From contig JADBYZ010000013.1 of the NCBI GenBank assembly GCA_020402745.1, positions 62,001 through 126,000 of the forward strand: a stretch of 64,000 nucleotides of DNA, written 5' to 3'. The notes beneath the pieces were generated by a model. That model did not search any database. It saw only the letters and a program-made list of their open reading frames with translations, and had not been told where the DNA came from. Shown in pieces: positions 29,161 through 38,114 of this stretch. Numbering within the stretch: the stretch's first letter is position 1; each line of letters opens with the position of its first letter. The stretch comes from Phenylobacterium sp. (GTDB lineage: Bacteria; Pseudomonadota; Alphaproteobacteria; Caulobacterales; Caulobacteraceae). Made by a program: the position numbers and the translations under genes.

Positions 29161-29727
29161 CTAGAGGGTCTGCTCGACCCGCGTGACCTCAGGCACATAG
29201 TGCTTGAGCATGTTCTCCACACCCGACTTGAGGGTGGCGGAGGACGACGGGCATCCGGCGCAGGCGCCGCGCATGTGAAGCCAGACCGTCCCGCTGTCGG
29301 GCTCGAACCGGTCAAAGAGGATGTCGCCGCCGTCCCGGGCGACCGCAGGGCGGATCCGGGTGTCGAGGAGTTCACGGATCTCGGCGACCACCTGGGCGGT
29401 CTCGCCCTCGTAGGCCTCCCCGCCTTCACCCGTGCCGGAAGCCGCCTCGAACAGGGGCTGGCCGGAGGTGAAGTGGTCCATGATGGCCGCCAGCACAGGA
29501 GCCTTCAGATGGTCCCAGTCGGCCGAGGCGACCTTGCCCACGGTCAGGAAGTCGCCGCCGAAGAAGACGCGGTTGACGCCCTCCAGGGCGAAGATCTCGG
29601 TCGCGAGGGCCGAGGCGGCGGCCTCTTCGGCGGAACGGAAGTCCTGGGACCCGGACTCCATCACGGTGCGGCCGGGCAGGAATTTCAGGACCTGCGGATT
29701 GGGGGTGGGTTCGGTCTGGATGAACAT
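29161..29727 (-). CDS. nfuA: NfuA-type Fe-S cluster carrier
   Basis: This 188-residue protein has an N-terminal Nfu_N domain (MFIQTEPTPNPQVLKFLPGR) and a C-terminal NifU-like domain with the cluster-binding Cys156 and Cys159 in GACAGCPSS. It delivers Fe-S clusters to targets that could include MiaB and RlmN encoded nearby. It is the first gene of the minus-strand run that continues through tsaB, rimI, fur and miaB. Confidence 0.93.
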   Translation of the reverse strand: MFIQTEPTPNPQVLKFLPGRTVMESGSQDFRSAEEAAASALATEIFALEGVNRVFFGGDFLTVGKVASADWDHLKAPVLAAIMDHFTSGQPLFEAASGTGEGGEAYEGETAQVVAEIRELLDTRIRPAVARDGGDILFDRFEPDSGTVWLHMRGACAGCPSSSATLKSGVENMLKHYVPEVTRVEQTL

Positions 29728-29788
29728 GGATTTGATTTGGCGTTTCCCGGGCGACGACGCAAGACCGGCCGGGCCCAGGGCCGGTGCA

Positions 29789-29817
29789 TTGAACCCGCCG
29801 GGGAAAGGGTGTATCGC
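29789..29817 (+). promoter_or_regulatory. Possible kup promoter
   Basis: TTGAAC (29789-29794) lies 17 bases before TATCGC (29812-29817), in the 149-bp nfuA-kup divergent region. The spacing is ideal but the -10 match is weak. Confidence 0.3.
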
Positions 29818-29876
29818 GCGGCCCGCACGTCGGCATCGGGCCGCCGGGGCGGGGCGAAGGCCCCTCGGGGACAGAC

Positions 29877-31802
29877 ATGGCGGATCCGGCCGAGCCTACG
29901 AGCGGCGCTCCTGCCGCGCCCGCGGACGCTCACCAGGGCCGGCGGGAGGGCTTCATGGCCCTGGCCGTCGGCGCCCTCGGCGTGGTTTTCGGCGACATCG
30001 GCACCAGTCCGCTCTACGCCATGCGCGAGGCCCTGGCCCATTCGCGCGCAGATGTTTCCGCGGAACTCTCCGTCCTGGGCGTCGTCTCCCTCATCACCTG
30101 GGCCCTGATCCTGGTGGTGACGCTGAAGTACGTCGCCCTGATCATGCGCGCCGACAACAAGGGCGAGGGCGGGACCCTGGCCCTGATGGCCCTGGCGCAG
30201 CGCGCCCTGAACCGTCGGTCCGGCGTGGTGCTCCTGCTGGGCATGGCGGGGGCCGCGCTTTTCTATGGCGACGGGGTGATCACCCCGGCCATCTCCGTCC
30301 TGGGCGCAGTGGAGGGGCTGCGGGACGCCCCCGGGGTGAGCCCCGAGCTGGGCGGGCTTGTCCTGCCCATCGCCGGCGCCATCCTGGTGACGCTCTTCCT
30401 GGTCCAGTCCCGGGGGACGGCCAGCATCGCCCGGGCCTTCGGACCGATCACGGCGGCCTGGTTCCTGATCCTAGGCGGGCTGGGCCTCTATCACATCTTC
30501 GACAGCCCCGACGTCCTGCGGGGCCTTCTGCCGCACTACGGTGTGATCTTCCTCCTGAACAATGGGTTCGTGGGCTTCGTCATCCTGGGCAGCGTCTTCC
30601 TGGCCGTCACCGGAGCCGAGGCGCTTTACGCCGACATGGGCCACTTCGGAAAAGCGCCCATCCAGGCCGGCTGGCTGGCCCTGGTTCTGCCGGCCCTGCT
30701 GCTCAATTATCTGGGCCAGGGCGCCATGGTTCTGGCGCACCCGGAGATGCGGGAGAACCCCTTCTTCGGCATGGTCCCCACCCTGGTCTACTGGCCGGTC
30801 CTGCTGATGGCCACGGCGGCCAGCGTGATCGCCAGCCAGGCGGTGATCACCGGCGCCTTCTCCATGACCCAGCAGGCGGTTCAGCTGGGCCTTCTGCCGC
30901 GGATCGATATCCGCCGGACCTCAGAGACCCAGGCCGGGCAGATCTATGTGCCCCAGGTCAACACCTTCCTGATGATCGGCGTCATCCTGCTGCTGGTGAC
31001 CTTCCAGACATCTTCCAACCTCGCCGCCGCCTACGGCATCGCCGTGACGGGCTCGATGTTCGTCGACACCCTCCTGTTCTTCGTGATCATCCGGTACCTC
31101 TGGAAGAAGCCCCTGTGGCTCGCCATCCTGGCGGCGGTCGGGTTCGGCGCCCTGGACCTCGTCTTCTTCTCCTCCAACCTGCTCAAGCTGCCGCAGGGCG
31201 CCTGGCTGCCCCTCGTGGCGGGCGCCCTCATGGTGGTGATCATGTGGACCTGGCACCGGGGCACGCGGATTCTCTCGGAGAAGACCCGCCAGGACTCCGT
31301 CGCCCTCACCGAACTGTCCGACATGTTGCAGGCCCGGCCGCCGCACAGGGCTCCCGGCGCCGCCATCTTTCTGACCTCCGACCCCGACGTCGCCCCGGTC
31401 GCCCTGATGCACAACCTCAAGCACAACAAGGTGCTGCATGAGCGCAACATCATCCTGACGGTGATCACCGCCCAGACCCCCCGGGTCCGCGACGAGGACC
31501 GCATCCGGATCGACCCCTTCAACGACGACTTCAAGAAGCTGACCGTGACCTATGGCTTCATGGAGAGCCCGAACATCCCCAAGGCCCTGACCCTGTGCCG
31601 GCAGAAGGGCCTGAAGCTCGACATCATGGCCACCAGCTTCTTCCTCGGCCGGCGGTCGGTGGTGCCCTCGGCCAGTTCGGGCATGCCGCTGTGGCAGGAC
31701 AAGCTGTTCATCTTCCTCATGCGCAACGCCGCCAACCCGACGGACTTCTTCCGGATTCCGCCCGGCCGCGTCGTCGAGATGGGCGCCCAGGTCACCGTCT
31801 GA
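29877..31802 (+). CDS. kup: KUP-family potassium uptake protein
   Basis: This 641-residue inner-membrane transporter has about 12 hydrophobic helices in residues 20-450 and a cytoplasmic C-terminal tail. The N-terminal GVVFGDIGTSPLYAMREAL is the KUP signature. The tail contains RVPPHRAPGAAIFL-like sequence and HERNIILTV as in other Kup proteins. It imports K+ with protons. The gene is alone on the plus strand between nfuA and argG. Confidence 0.95.
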   Translation: MADPAEPTSGAPAAPADAHQGRREGFMALAVGALGVVFGDIGTSPLYAMREALAHSRADVSAELSVLGVVSLITWALILVVTLKYVALIMRADNKGEGGTLALMALAQRALNRRSGVVLLLGMAGAALFYGDGVITPAISVLGAVEGLRDAPGVSPELGGLVLPIAGAILVTLFLVQSRGTASIARAFGPITAAWFLILGGLGLYHIFDSPDVLRGLLPHYGVIFLLNNGFVGFVILGSVFLAVTGAEALYADMGHFGKAPIQAGWLALVLPALLLNYLGQGAMVLAHPEMRENPFFGMVPTLVYWPVLLMATAASVIASQAVITGAFSMTQQAVQLGLLPRIDIRRTSETQAGQIYVPQVNTFLMIGVILLLVTFQTSSNLAAAYGIAVTGSMFVDTLLFFVIIRYLWKKPLWLAILAAVGFGALDLVFFSSNLLKLPQGAWLPLVAGALMVVIMWTWHRGTRILSEKTRQDSVALTELSDMLQARPPHRAPGAAIFLTSDPDVAPVALMHNLKHNKVLHERNIILTVITAQTPRVRDEDRIRIDPFNDDFKKLTVTYGFMESPNIPKALTLCRQKGLKLDIMATSFFLGRRSVVPSASSGMPLWQDKLFIFLMRNAANPTDFFRIPPGRVVEMGAQVTV

Positions 31803-31872
31803 AGCCTTGCGCCTTCCGCCCGTCCACAGCTAGAGGGCCTTGTCTCCCCGTCTCCCATCCGGAACGCCCGCC

Positions 31873-33102
31873 ATGACCCGTGACATCAAGAAGGTTGTCC
31901 TCGCCTACTCTGGCGGCCTCGACACTTCGATCATCCTGAAATGGCTGCAGACCGAGTACGGCGCCGAGGTGGTGACCTTCACCGCCGATCTGGGACAGGG
32001 TGAGGAAATCGAGCCGGCGCGGGCCAAGGCCCTGGCCGCCGGGGTCAAGCCCGAGAACATCTTCATCGAGGACGTGCGCGAGGAATTCGTCCGCGACTAC
32101 GTCTTCCCCATGTTCCGGGCCAACACGGTCTACGAGGGCCAGTATCTCCTGGGCACCTCCATCGCCCGGCCGCTGATCGCCAAGAAGCAGATCGACATCG
32201 CCCGCCAGACCGGCGCCGACGCCGTTAGCCACGGCGCGACCGGAAAGGGGAATGACCAGGTCCGCTTCGAGCTCGGCTACTACGCCCTGGAGCCCGACAT
32301 CCACGTGATCGCGCCCTGGCGGGAGTGGGACTTCAAGTCCCGGGAGGCCCTGCTGGACTTCGCCGAGAGGCACCAGATTCAGATCACCAAGGACAAGCGC
32401 GGCGAGGCGCCCTTCAGCGTCGACGCCAACCTCCTGCACTCGTCTTCAGAGGGCAAGGTGCTGGAGGATCCGGCCGTGGAAGCGCCGGAATTCGTGCACA
32501 TGCGCACGATCTCGCCGGAGGACGCCCCGGACGAGCCCACCGTCTTCACCCTGGACTTCGAGGGCGGCGACCCCGTGGCCATTGACGGGGTGCGGATGAG
32601 CCCGGCGACGCTCCTGACCCGTCTGAACCAGCTGGGCCATGACAACGGGATCGGCCGGCTGGACCTGGTGGAGAACCGCTTTGTCGGCATGAAGTCCCGC
32701 GGCGTCTACGAGACCCCGGGCGGGACCATCCTGTTGGCCGCCCACAGGGGCATAGAGTCCATCACCCTCGACCGCGGGTCCATGCACCTGAAGGACGAGC
32801 TCATGCCGCGCTATGCCAGCCTGATCTACAACGGCTTCTGGTTCGCCCCAGAGCGCGAGATGCTGCAGGCGGCCATCGACCTGTCGCAGAAGCACGTGAC
32901 CGGCCAGGTCCGGGTCAAGCTCTACAAGGGCAATGTGAGCGTGATCGGTCGGACCAGCCCCTGGTCACTCTACGACCAGGACCTCGTGACCTTCGAGGAG
33001 GGCGCCGTGGCCTACGATCACCGGGACGCCGCGGGCTTCATCAAGCTCAACGCCCTGCGCCTGCGGGTCCAGGCCCGCCGAGACCGACGCATCCGGGGGT
33101 AG
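31873..33102 (+). CDS. argG: Argininosuccinate synthase
   Basis: This 409-residue enzyme condenses citrulline and aspartate in arginine synthesis. The ATP pyrophosphatase loop [15 protein letters not shown] lies at about 11-25, and [18 protein letters not shown] is the second signature. The ATG at 31873 is chosen because it gives the standard N-terminus [15 protein letters not shown]; the open frame extends 11 codons further without homology. The gene stands alone, 70 bp after kup. Confidence 0.97.
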   Translation: MTRDIKKVVLAYSGGLDTSIILKWLQTEYGAEVVTFTADLGQGEEIEPARAKALAAGVKPENIFIEDVREEFVRDYVFPMFRANTVYEGQYLLGTSIARPLIAKKQIDIARQTGADAVSHGATGKGNDQVRFELGYYALEPDIHVIAPWREWDFKSREALLDFAERHQIQITKDKRGEAPFSVDANLLHSSSEGKVLEDPAVEAPEFVHMRTISPEDAPDEPTVFTLDFEGGDPVAIDGVRMSPATLLTRLNQLGHDNGIGRLDLVENRFVGMKSRGVYETPGGTILLAAHRGIESITLDRGSMHLKDELMPRYASLIYNGFWFAPEREMLQAAIDLSQKHVTGQVRVKLYKGNVSVIGRTSPWSLYDQDLVTFEEGAVAYDHRDAAGFIKLNALRLRVQARRDRRIRG

Positions 33103-33153
33103 TTCCCTCCCGGGGCGGGTCATGTCACCTTCCGGGAAACCGGAGGAAATCCC

Positions 33154-33549
33154 ATGAGCTTCCCGCACGCCACCGCCATCGTCACCCTTCTCGCCCTCCT
33201 GGCCTATGTCTGGATGGGGGTCCGGGTCGGCGGCGCCCGCCGCACTTCGGGCATCGACGCCCCCGCCATGTCCGGCGACCCCATGCTGGAGCGCTACCTG
33301 CGCGTTCAGGGCAATACCCTGGAGTGGCTGCCCATCTTCCTGGGCTCCCTCTGGCTCTTCGCCCACTACTGGGGCGACCTGCCGGCTGCGGTCCTGGGAC
33401 TGGTCTGGATCGTCGGCCGCCTCCTTTACGCCCTGGGCTACTCCGCCGCCGCCGATAAGCGCGAGCTCGGCTTCATGGTCCAGCTCGTCGCGACGGCGGT
33501 CCTGCTGTTCGGGGCCCTGGGCAAGGCGGTCCTGGTCCTGCTCGGGTGA
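33154..33549 (+). CDS. MAPEG-family membrane protein
   Basis: This 131-residue protein has four hydrophobic helices and the MAPEG-type loop ERYLRVQGNTLEWLPIFLG at about 46-64. Family members in eukaryotes conjugate glutathione or make eicosanoids; bacterial roles are mostly unknown. GGAGG-like sequence precedes the ATG. The next gene, a lipoprotein, starts 65 bp downstream. Confidence 0.85.
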   Translation: MSFPHATAIVTLLALLAYVWMGVRVGGARRTSGIDAPAMSGDPMLERYLRVQGNTLEWLPIFLGSLWLFAHYWGDLPAAVLGLVWIVGRLLYALGYSAAADKRELGFMVQLVATAVLLFGALGKAVLVLLG

Positions 33550-33613
33550 GCCTTGGCCATACTTTCGCCGGAGATTGGCTCCAGGCTGTTTCAACCTTCT
33601 GCTGGAGTCCCGT

Positions 33614-34198
33614 ATGCAACTGAAGAGACTCGCCCTGATCGCCAGCCTCGCCGCAGCGGCAGGCCTCGCGGCCTGCACCACCGCCACGCCCTACCAGCCC
33701 CTCCTGGAGGGAAGCTCAGGGCGCGGCGGGTATTCAGACGTGCGGATCGAGCCGGGCCGCTACCGGGTGACCTTCACCGGCAACAGCCTCACCTCGCGGG
33801 AGACGGTGGAGCTGTACCTCGCCTACCGGGCGGCGGAGCTGACCCTGGCCAACGGCTATGACACCTTCACCCTGGTCAGCCGGGATACCGACCGCAAGAC
33901 CACGACGCGGATCGAGCCCAATCCCGCCTCCCTGCCCTACTGGCGGCCCTACTGGCGGTATTACGGGCCCTACGGCTGGCGGTTCTATGATCCCTGGATG
34001 GGCGGACCCTTTGACCGGACTCCGACAGAGGTTTCGACCATTGAGAAGTTCACCGCATCTGCGGAGATCGTCCTGGGTAAGGGTCCCAAGCGGGCCGACG
34101 ACACTGACACCTTCGACGCCCGCGCGGTGATGGAGAATCTCCGCCCGCGCATCCAGCGGCCGGATGACGGGCGAACGAAGGCCAAGGCCGGCGGCTAG
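33614..34198 (+). CDS. Conserved lipoprotein of unknown function
   Basis: The 194-residue protein has a signal peptide (MQLKRLALIASLAAAAGLAA) with a lipobox ending at Cys21. The mature region has RVTFTGNSLTSRETVELYL and AAELTLANGYDTF, which I recognise from a widespread proteobacterial lipoprotein family without known function. A Trp/Tyr-rich stretch follows at about 112-134 (YWRPYWRYYGPYGWRFY). Its stop codon overlaps palindromic element copy B. Confidence 0.8.
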   Translation: MQLKRLALIASLAAAAGLAACTTATPYQPLLEGSSGRGGYSDVRIEPGRYRVTFTGNSLTSRETVELYLAYRAAELTLANGYDTFTLVSRDTDRKTTTRIEPNPASLPYWRPYWRYYGPYGWRFYDPWMGGPFDRTPTEVSTIEKFTASAEIVLGKGPKRADDTDTFDARAVMENLRPRIQRPDDGRTKAKAGG

Positions 34199-34246
34199 AT
34201 CCTGTTTCGATCCGATAACCGGCGTCCGCTGACCGGAGAAGGGTCT
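34197..34246. repeat. Palindromic intergenic element, copy B
   Basis: The 50-bp sequence matches the reverse complement of 14896-14945 at 40 positions without gaps; the strongest match is the block TTTCGATCCGATAACCGG at 34205-34222. It fills the space between two convergent genes and overlaps both stop codons (TAG 34196-34198 on plus, and the minus-strand stop at 34247-34245). Confidence 0.8.
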
Positions 34247-35399
34247 AGGCCGTCTCGTCGGTGAAGGTCAGGCCGGCCCGGCTGGCGAGGCGGTCGATAA
34301 GGTCCACGCCGAGGGCCGCGCCCGGGGTCCAGACGCCGCCCGCCGTCGCCGGGGTGCGGATCAGCTGGATCGCCGTCTCGGCCATCATCTTCGAAGTCGA
34401 ACCATAGCCCGGATCGCGGTCGCCCTTGACCGAGACCCGCACCTTCCGGCCGTCTGCGGCGATGCCGACGAAGAGGATGTCGTAGAACCCGTTCTCGCGC
34501 TCCTCAAGGCTGGGCCCTTCGCCCGGCTTCGGCGCGCCGGCGCCGCCCAGGTCGGTGAAGGAGGTGCTGGAGCCGGGCGCCGTGACGGACATCTCGTCGT
34601 AGGCGAAGTCCGTCCCCCAGGGATGGCCCTGGAGGAAGTTCGAGCGGTGGACGTTCTTGGTATTGATGGCGGCCATCATGAAGGGGCCGACCTCGGCCCC
34701 GACATCCTCGTCGAAGGCCGTTTCATTCCCCGACGGCTGGGCCGGCCCAGTGAATCCGGGCGTCAGGGCGAAGGGGTTGATCATCAGCTGGAAGAGGGCG
34801 GGGTTACGCCGGATGGCGTCCATGGTGGCCGCACCGCTGGCGGCGGTGCCGCCGGACAGGCCGCCGCGCATGCTCCGCACCCGCCCCTTCACCCGGGGAA
34901 CCGGCGCACCAAGGCGACGCTTGGCGGTCTCCTCAGCGAAGAGCACCCCCAGCTCGAAGGGGATGGAGTCAAAGCCGCAGGAGAAGAGGATGCGCGCGCC
35001 GGAGGCCCGGGCGGCCTCATGATGGGCGGCGACCATCTCGGCCATCCAGTTGGACTCGCCGCAAAGGTCCACATAGTCGGTCCCCGCCTCGACACAGGCG
35101 GCGACCAGGTCCGAGCCATAGAGCTGGTAGGGCCCGACGGTGGTGACGATGACCTTGGCCCGGCGGACCATGGCCTTCAGTTGAGCCGGGTCAGCAGCGT
35201 CGCAGACCACCAGCGGGGTGGAGGCCGGGGCGCCGATCAGGTCGCGGACCTCGGCCAGCTTGTCCGCCGAACGGCCCGCCATGGCCCAGGAGACCTCGCC
35301 CCCCGGCGGCTGGGTGCGGACCAGGTGCTCGGCGACAAGCCGGCCGGTGAAGCCGGTGGCGCCATAGACGATGATGTCGAATTCCGCGTCGGTCCGCAT
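34245..35399 (-). CDS. Saccharopine dehydrogenase-like/trans-acting enoyl reductase family protein
   Basis: The 384-residue protein has an N-terminal Rossmann motif VYGATGFTGRLVAEHL (about 11-26), the second region TTVGPYQLYGSDLVAACVEAG and DYVDLCGE, all typical of saccharopine dehydrogenase-like NAD(P)-binding proteins, including mycobacterial trans-acting enoyl reductases. The substrate is unknown. The start at 35399 is preferred over one 39 codons upstream because GGAGGG lies seven bases before it. Confidence 0.85.
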   Translation of the reverse strand: MRTDAEFDIIVYGATGFTGRLVAEHLVRTQPPGGEVSWAMAGRSADKLAEVRDLIGAPASTPLVVCDAADPAQLKAMVRRAKVIVTTVGPYQLYGSDLVAACVEAGTDYVDLCGESNWMAEMVAAHHEAARASGARILFSCGFDSIPFELGVLFAEETAKRRLGAPVPRVKGRVRSMRGGLSGGTAASGAATMDAIRRNPALFQLMINPFALTPGFTGPAQPSGNETAFDEDVGAEVGPFMMAAINTKNVHRSNFLQGHPWGTDFAYDEMSVTAPGSSTSFTDLGGAGAPKPGEGPSLEERENGFYDILFVGIAADGRKVRVSVKGDRDPGYGSTSKMMAETAIQLIRTPATAGGVWTPGAALGVDLIDRLASRAGLTFTDETA

Positions 35400-35445
35400 G
35401 GGTCCCTCCCTGGTTGTCGCGTCCGATATGGACCTTCGCGGGGCG

Positions 35446-35610
35446 TCAGCCAAGCCGCCGGCGCGCCAACCAGACCGAATGCCCGCCACAGCCGGGGTCT
35501 TCGGGCATGAAGGCAAGGACGTCGAAGCCCTCCGCCGCCAGGAGGCCGCGATAGGCCGAGAGGGCGCGGGCCTGCCCTTGGCCCCTGCGCCATGCTAGAC
35601 TTAAGGCCAT
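35446..35610 (-). CDS. Possible small protein, 54 residues
   Basis: This short frame encodes MALSLAWRRGQGQARALSAY, then a segment with GLLAAEGFDVLAFMPEDPG and CGGHSVWLARRR. Codon third positions are GC-rich like real genes here, and the composition looks protein-like. Its ATG lies in the palindrome CCATGG, which also holds the ATG of the divergent YjbR gene, and neither has a clear ribosome-binding site. I do not recognise a family. It may be a remnant or a chance frame. Confidence 0.3.
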   Translation of the reverse strand: MALSLAWRRGQGQARALSAYRGLLAAEGFDVLAFMPEDPGCGGHSVWLARRRLG

Positions 35611-35947
35611 GGCCGTGACACCCGCCCGCGCGAAAGAGCTCGCGCTCAGCCTGGAGGGCGCCTTAGAGCGCCCGCACTTTGATCGGACGGCGCTCCGGAC
35701 GCCGCGCAAGACCTTCGCCACGCTCGCCGGCGACGGCGCCGACATCAATCTGATGTTTGATCCGGACCTGCGCGACTTTTTCTGCGAGCAGGTTCCGCTG
35801 GCTTTCGCGCCCGTCCCCGGCGGCTGGGGCCGGATGGGCGCCACGCGGTGCGATCTTGCGATCGTGGACGAACCCACCCTCGTGTCCGCGCTCAAGGCCG
35901 CCCACGCCCTGGCCGCGCCCCGACCGAAGACACCGCGGAAGCGCTGA
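35609..35947 (+). CDS. MmcQ/YjbR family protein
   Basis: This 112-residue protein is of the YjbR fold, with an N-terminal helical part, ERPHFDRTALRTPRKTFATL at about 19-38, DINLMFDPDLRDFF and a C-terminal WGRMGATRCDLAIVDEPTL. Members are proposed DNA-binding proteins but have no established function. The annotated ATG lacks a clear Shine-Dalgarno sequence. Confidence 0.8.
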   Translation: MAVTPARAKELALSLEGALERPHFDRTALRTPRKTFATLAGDGADINLMFDPDLRDFFCEQVPLAFAPVPGGWGRMGATRCDLAIVDEPTLVSALKAAHALAAPRPKTPRKR

Positions 35948-36126
35948 TCCACCGGCGTCGAAACTGCGCATGGAAGCCCCTCGGGCGCGGCGACTGCCTC
36001 GGGCGCCTATTCGCCGAGGAGGAGGCTCGACCCTCTTGCTATACCTCTTGAGGGCGCATTTGCCCGCCCTCGCAAGCTCAGCGGAGGCCGAGGCCGGCGC
36101 TCGGTTCGCCCGTTAGGGCCGCCCGC

Positions 36127-36456
36127 CTACTTCCGCTTCTGCTTGCGGGCGGCGTAGCGCAGGTCTCGGGCTTCTTTCTGGCGGGCGCGGAGGTCCAGTT
36201 CGCGGGCTTCCTGGGTGAGGGCCTCATCCTCCAGGCGAAGGCGCTCGGCCTCGGCGGCGGCGGCGCGCTTGGCTTCACGTTCGGCGTTGCGGGCGGCGCG
36301 AACGGCCTCCAGCTCGGCGGCCGCAGCGGCCTTGCGGGCCTCAAGGTCGGGATCGGTGACATGGGGCTTGGGCTTGAACCGCTCCAGCATCGCCTTCTTG
36401 GCGGCGGCGGACGCCTGCTGGCGGTCTTCGTATTTCATGCCCTTGGGTTCGGCCAT
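36127..36456 (-). CDS. DUF6481-type charged helical protein
   Basis: This 109-residue protein is almost entirely charged Ala/Arg/Glu/Lys-rich alpha helix (about 30-109) and probably forms a coiled coil. It resembles the alphaproteobacterial DUF6481 family, with MKYEDRQQASAAAKKAMLER near the N-terminus. No function is known. The 179 bp before it, back to the YjbR gene, shows nothing recognisable. Confidence 0.75.
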   Translation of the reverse strand: MAEPKGMKYEDRQQASAAAKKAMLERFKPKPHVTDPDLEARKAAAAAELEAVRAARNAEREAKRAAAAEAERLRLEDEALTQEARELDLRARQKEARDLRYAARKQKRK

Positions 36457-36546
36457 TTGTTCTCAGCGTTCGACGTTCGGGAGGGCGATTGCGGGCCGCC
36501 GCCCCTAAAGTCCGGGGCCGCCCAGCCTGCGACGTGATCCATTTTT

Positions 36547-36621
36547 TGGAGCGGGCGAGGCGATTCGAACGCCCGACCCCAACCTTGGCAAGGTTGTGCT
36601 CTACCCCTGAGCTACGCCCGC
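36547..36621 (-). tRNA. tRNA-Gly (anticodon GCC)
   Basis: The 75-nt minus-strand gene folds as a complete cloverleaf: acceptor GCGGGCG with CGCCCGC, D arm GCTC with GAGC, anticodon stem CAACC with GGTTG around TTGCCAA, and T arm with TTCGAAT. The anticodon GCC reads GGC and GGT glycine codons. The 3' CCA is encoded. A GGCTCC/GGAGCC hairpin lies about 10 bp upstream of its 5' end. Confidence 0.97.
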
Positions 36622-36700
36622 GCTCCGTGAGGCTCCTTGCGGAGCCCCGATGTTCGGGAGCCGGCTTATGGCAGAGGGCCGGCGGCTTGGCAAGACGGTC

Positions 36701-37444
36701 TCAGCCCATGAAGCGGGGGGTCTTGAGGCGGCGCTTGTTCACGTGCTCGGCGTGGGCGGGGCCGGTCTCGTCCGGCAGTTCGCCGCGGAAGTAGAAGCGC
36801 TGCCAGGCCTCCTTGGTCGCCTCGGGGTCGAAGCGCATGATCCGGCGGTTGAACTCGGCCCGGTGCTTCTCCCAGGCGTCGTACTGGCCGCGCAGCTCGG
36901 GATTTCGGGACATGGATCGGATCACGGGCTGGAAGTCCGCCATCTCGCGGTCCTTCATCAGGGTGATGAAGCAGAAGGGCTCGCCCTTCTCAAACCTCAC
37001 CCTGCCCGGGCGGGTGAAGATCCAGTTCATGGTGAAGGGGAAGGGGAGCCAGTCCGTCTCCACCAGGCCCGACAGGGGTTGGATTCCGTCCTTCACGTGG
37101 TTGGGCGGGCCCTGGGCCAGGACCGACCAGCCGGGTGGGGTGCGGAAGAGGTAGCCCGGGTGCATGGTCACCACGCCCGAGGAGAAGTGGCTCATGACGA
37201 AGCGGTGGAACTCAGGGTGCGGGCGGTCGGGGGTGAGGGTGATGTCCTCCTGCATGACCCCGCCGTTCCACTCGGCGGTGAAGCTCATGGGGCAGAGGAT
37301 CTCCCAGCCGGTGGTGTTGGCCATCGACAGGGGCAGGCAGCGATAGGGGTGCCGGGCGGCGAACTTGTCCATCCAGGCGCGCTGGGGCCGGCCGGGCACG
37401 ATCTCGGGCGGGCGGTCGGCGGTAGGATAGCACTCAAGCTCCAT
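36701..37444 (-). CDS. DUF6065 family protein
   Basis: The 247-residue soluble protein matches the alphaproteobacterial DUF6065 type, with [17 protein letters not shown] near residue 33 and [17 protein letters not shown] in the second half. No catalytic motif is recognised. The start at 37444 gives [10 protein letters not shown]; the frame is open far upstream without protein-like sequence. It diverges from the YbaK gene with 97 bp between them. Confidence 0.75.
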   Translation of the reverse strand: MELECYPTADRPPEIVPGRPQRAWMDKFAARHPYRCLPLSMANTTGWEILCPMSFTAEWNGGVMQEDITLTPDRPHPEFHRFVMSHFSSGVVTMHPGYLFRTPPGWSVLAQGPPNHVKDGIQPLSGLVETDWLPFPFTMNWIFTRPGRVRFEKGEPFCFITLMKDREMADFQPVIRSMSRNPELRGQYDAWEKHRAEFNRRIMRFDPEATKEAWQRFYFRGELPDETGPAHAEHVNKRRLKTPRFMG

Positions 37445-37541
37445 GGCGGGCTCCCGGTCCTGTTCTGTCCTTCCCCTTAGCGAGGGCGCGCGCGCAACGT
37501 CCACCGCTTTTCCGGCGGGCGGGGGAAGGGTAAGGAGCGCC

Positions 37542-38060
37542 ATGCTCGACCGCGCCGGCCTCCTCGCCCTCTTCGACCAGTTGGGGATCGCCCACGCCAC
37601 CCTGGACCATCCGGCGGTCTTCCGGGTCGGCGAAGGGGCGGAGATCAAGGCGAGGATCCCCGGCGCCCACACCAAGAACCTGTTCCTGAAGGACGCCCGG
37701 GGCGACCTCTGGCTGGTCTGCGCCAAGGATGACACGGCCATCGATCTGAAGCGCCTGCACGGGGTGATCGGCTCGGCCCGCCTGTCCTTCGGCGCTGCAG
37801 ACCTAATGGAGGCCGCCCTGGGGGTGACGCCCGGCTCGGTGACCCTGTTCGCCCTTGTCAACGATCCCCTGCACCGGGTGCGGCTGGTCCTGGACCTGGC
37901 CCTGGCGCAGGCCGACCAGGTCAGCTTCCACCCCCTCGAGAACACCGCCACCTCCACGGTGGAACAGGGGGGCCTGCGCCGGTTCCTGGATCACCTCCGC
38001 CGCGAGCCCCTGGTGGTGGATTTCCCGCATCTGGCGCTCTGTCCGCTTCCTGCGCGTTGA
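37542..38060 (+). CDS. YbaK/ProX-type prolyl-tRNA deacylase
   Basis: This 172-residue protein of the YbaK/EbsC fold probably hydrolyses Ala-tRNA(Pro), as ProX/PrdX proteins do. Signature segments are [20 protein letters not shown] at about 48-67, the Lys near [17 protein letters not shown], and [20 protein letters not shown] precedes the ATG. It is followed by the thioredoxin/TPR gene after 54 bp. Confidence 0.88.
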   Translation: MLDRAGLLALFDQLGIAHATLDHPAVFRVGEGAEIKARIPGAHTKNLFLKDARGDLWLVCAKDDTAIDLKRLHGVIGSARLSFGAADLMEAALGVTPGSVTLFALVNDPLHRVRLVLDLALAQADQVSFHPLENTATSTVEQGGLRRFLDHLRREPLVVDFPHLALCPLPAR

Positions 38061-38114
38061 AGCCGTGGCCCGGAAGGTCCATCTTGCACCCTCAACTTCC
38101 CCACGGAGAGCCCC

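Noticed and set aside
29432-31441. Plus-strand frame of about 670 codons overlapping kup in another frame
   Set aside because: Pro/Arg/Gly-rich shadow of the Kup coding sequence without motifs.
36459-36478. Three GTTC repeats just upstream of the DUF6481 gene as an SOS box
   Set aside because: The spacings are 5 and 3 bases, not the 7 of the alphaproteobacterial LexA motif.
36631-36646. GGCTCC-TTGC-GGAGCC hairpin upstream of tRNA-Gly as a terminator
   Set aside because: No T-run on either side; it may be part of the tRNA precursor leader or chance.
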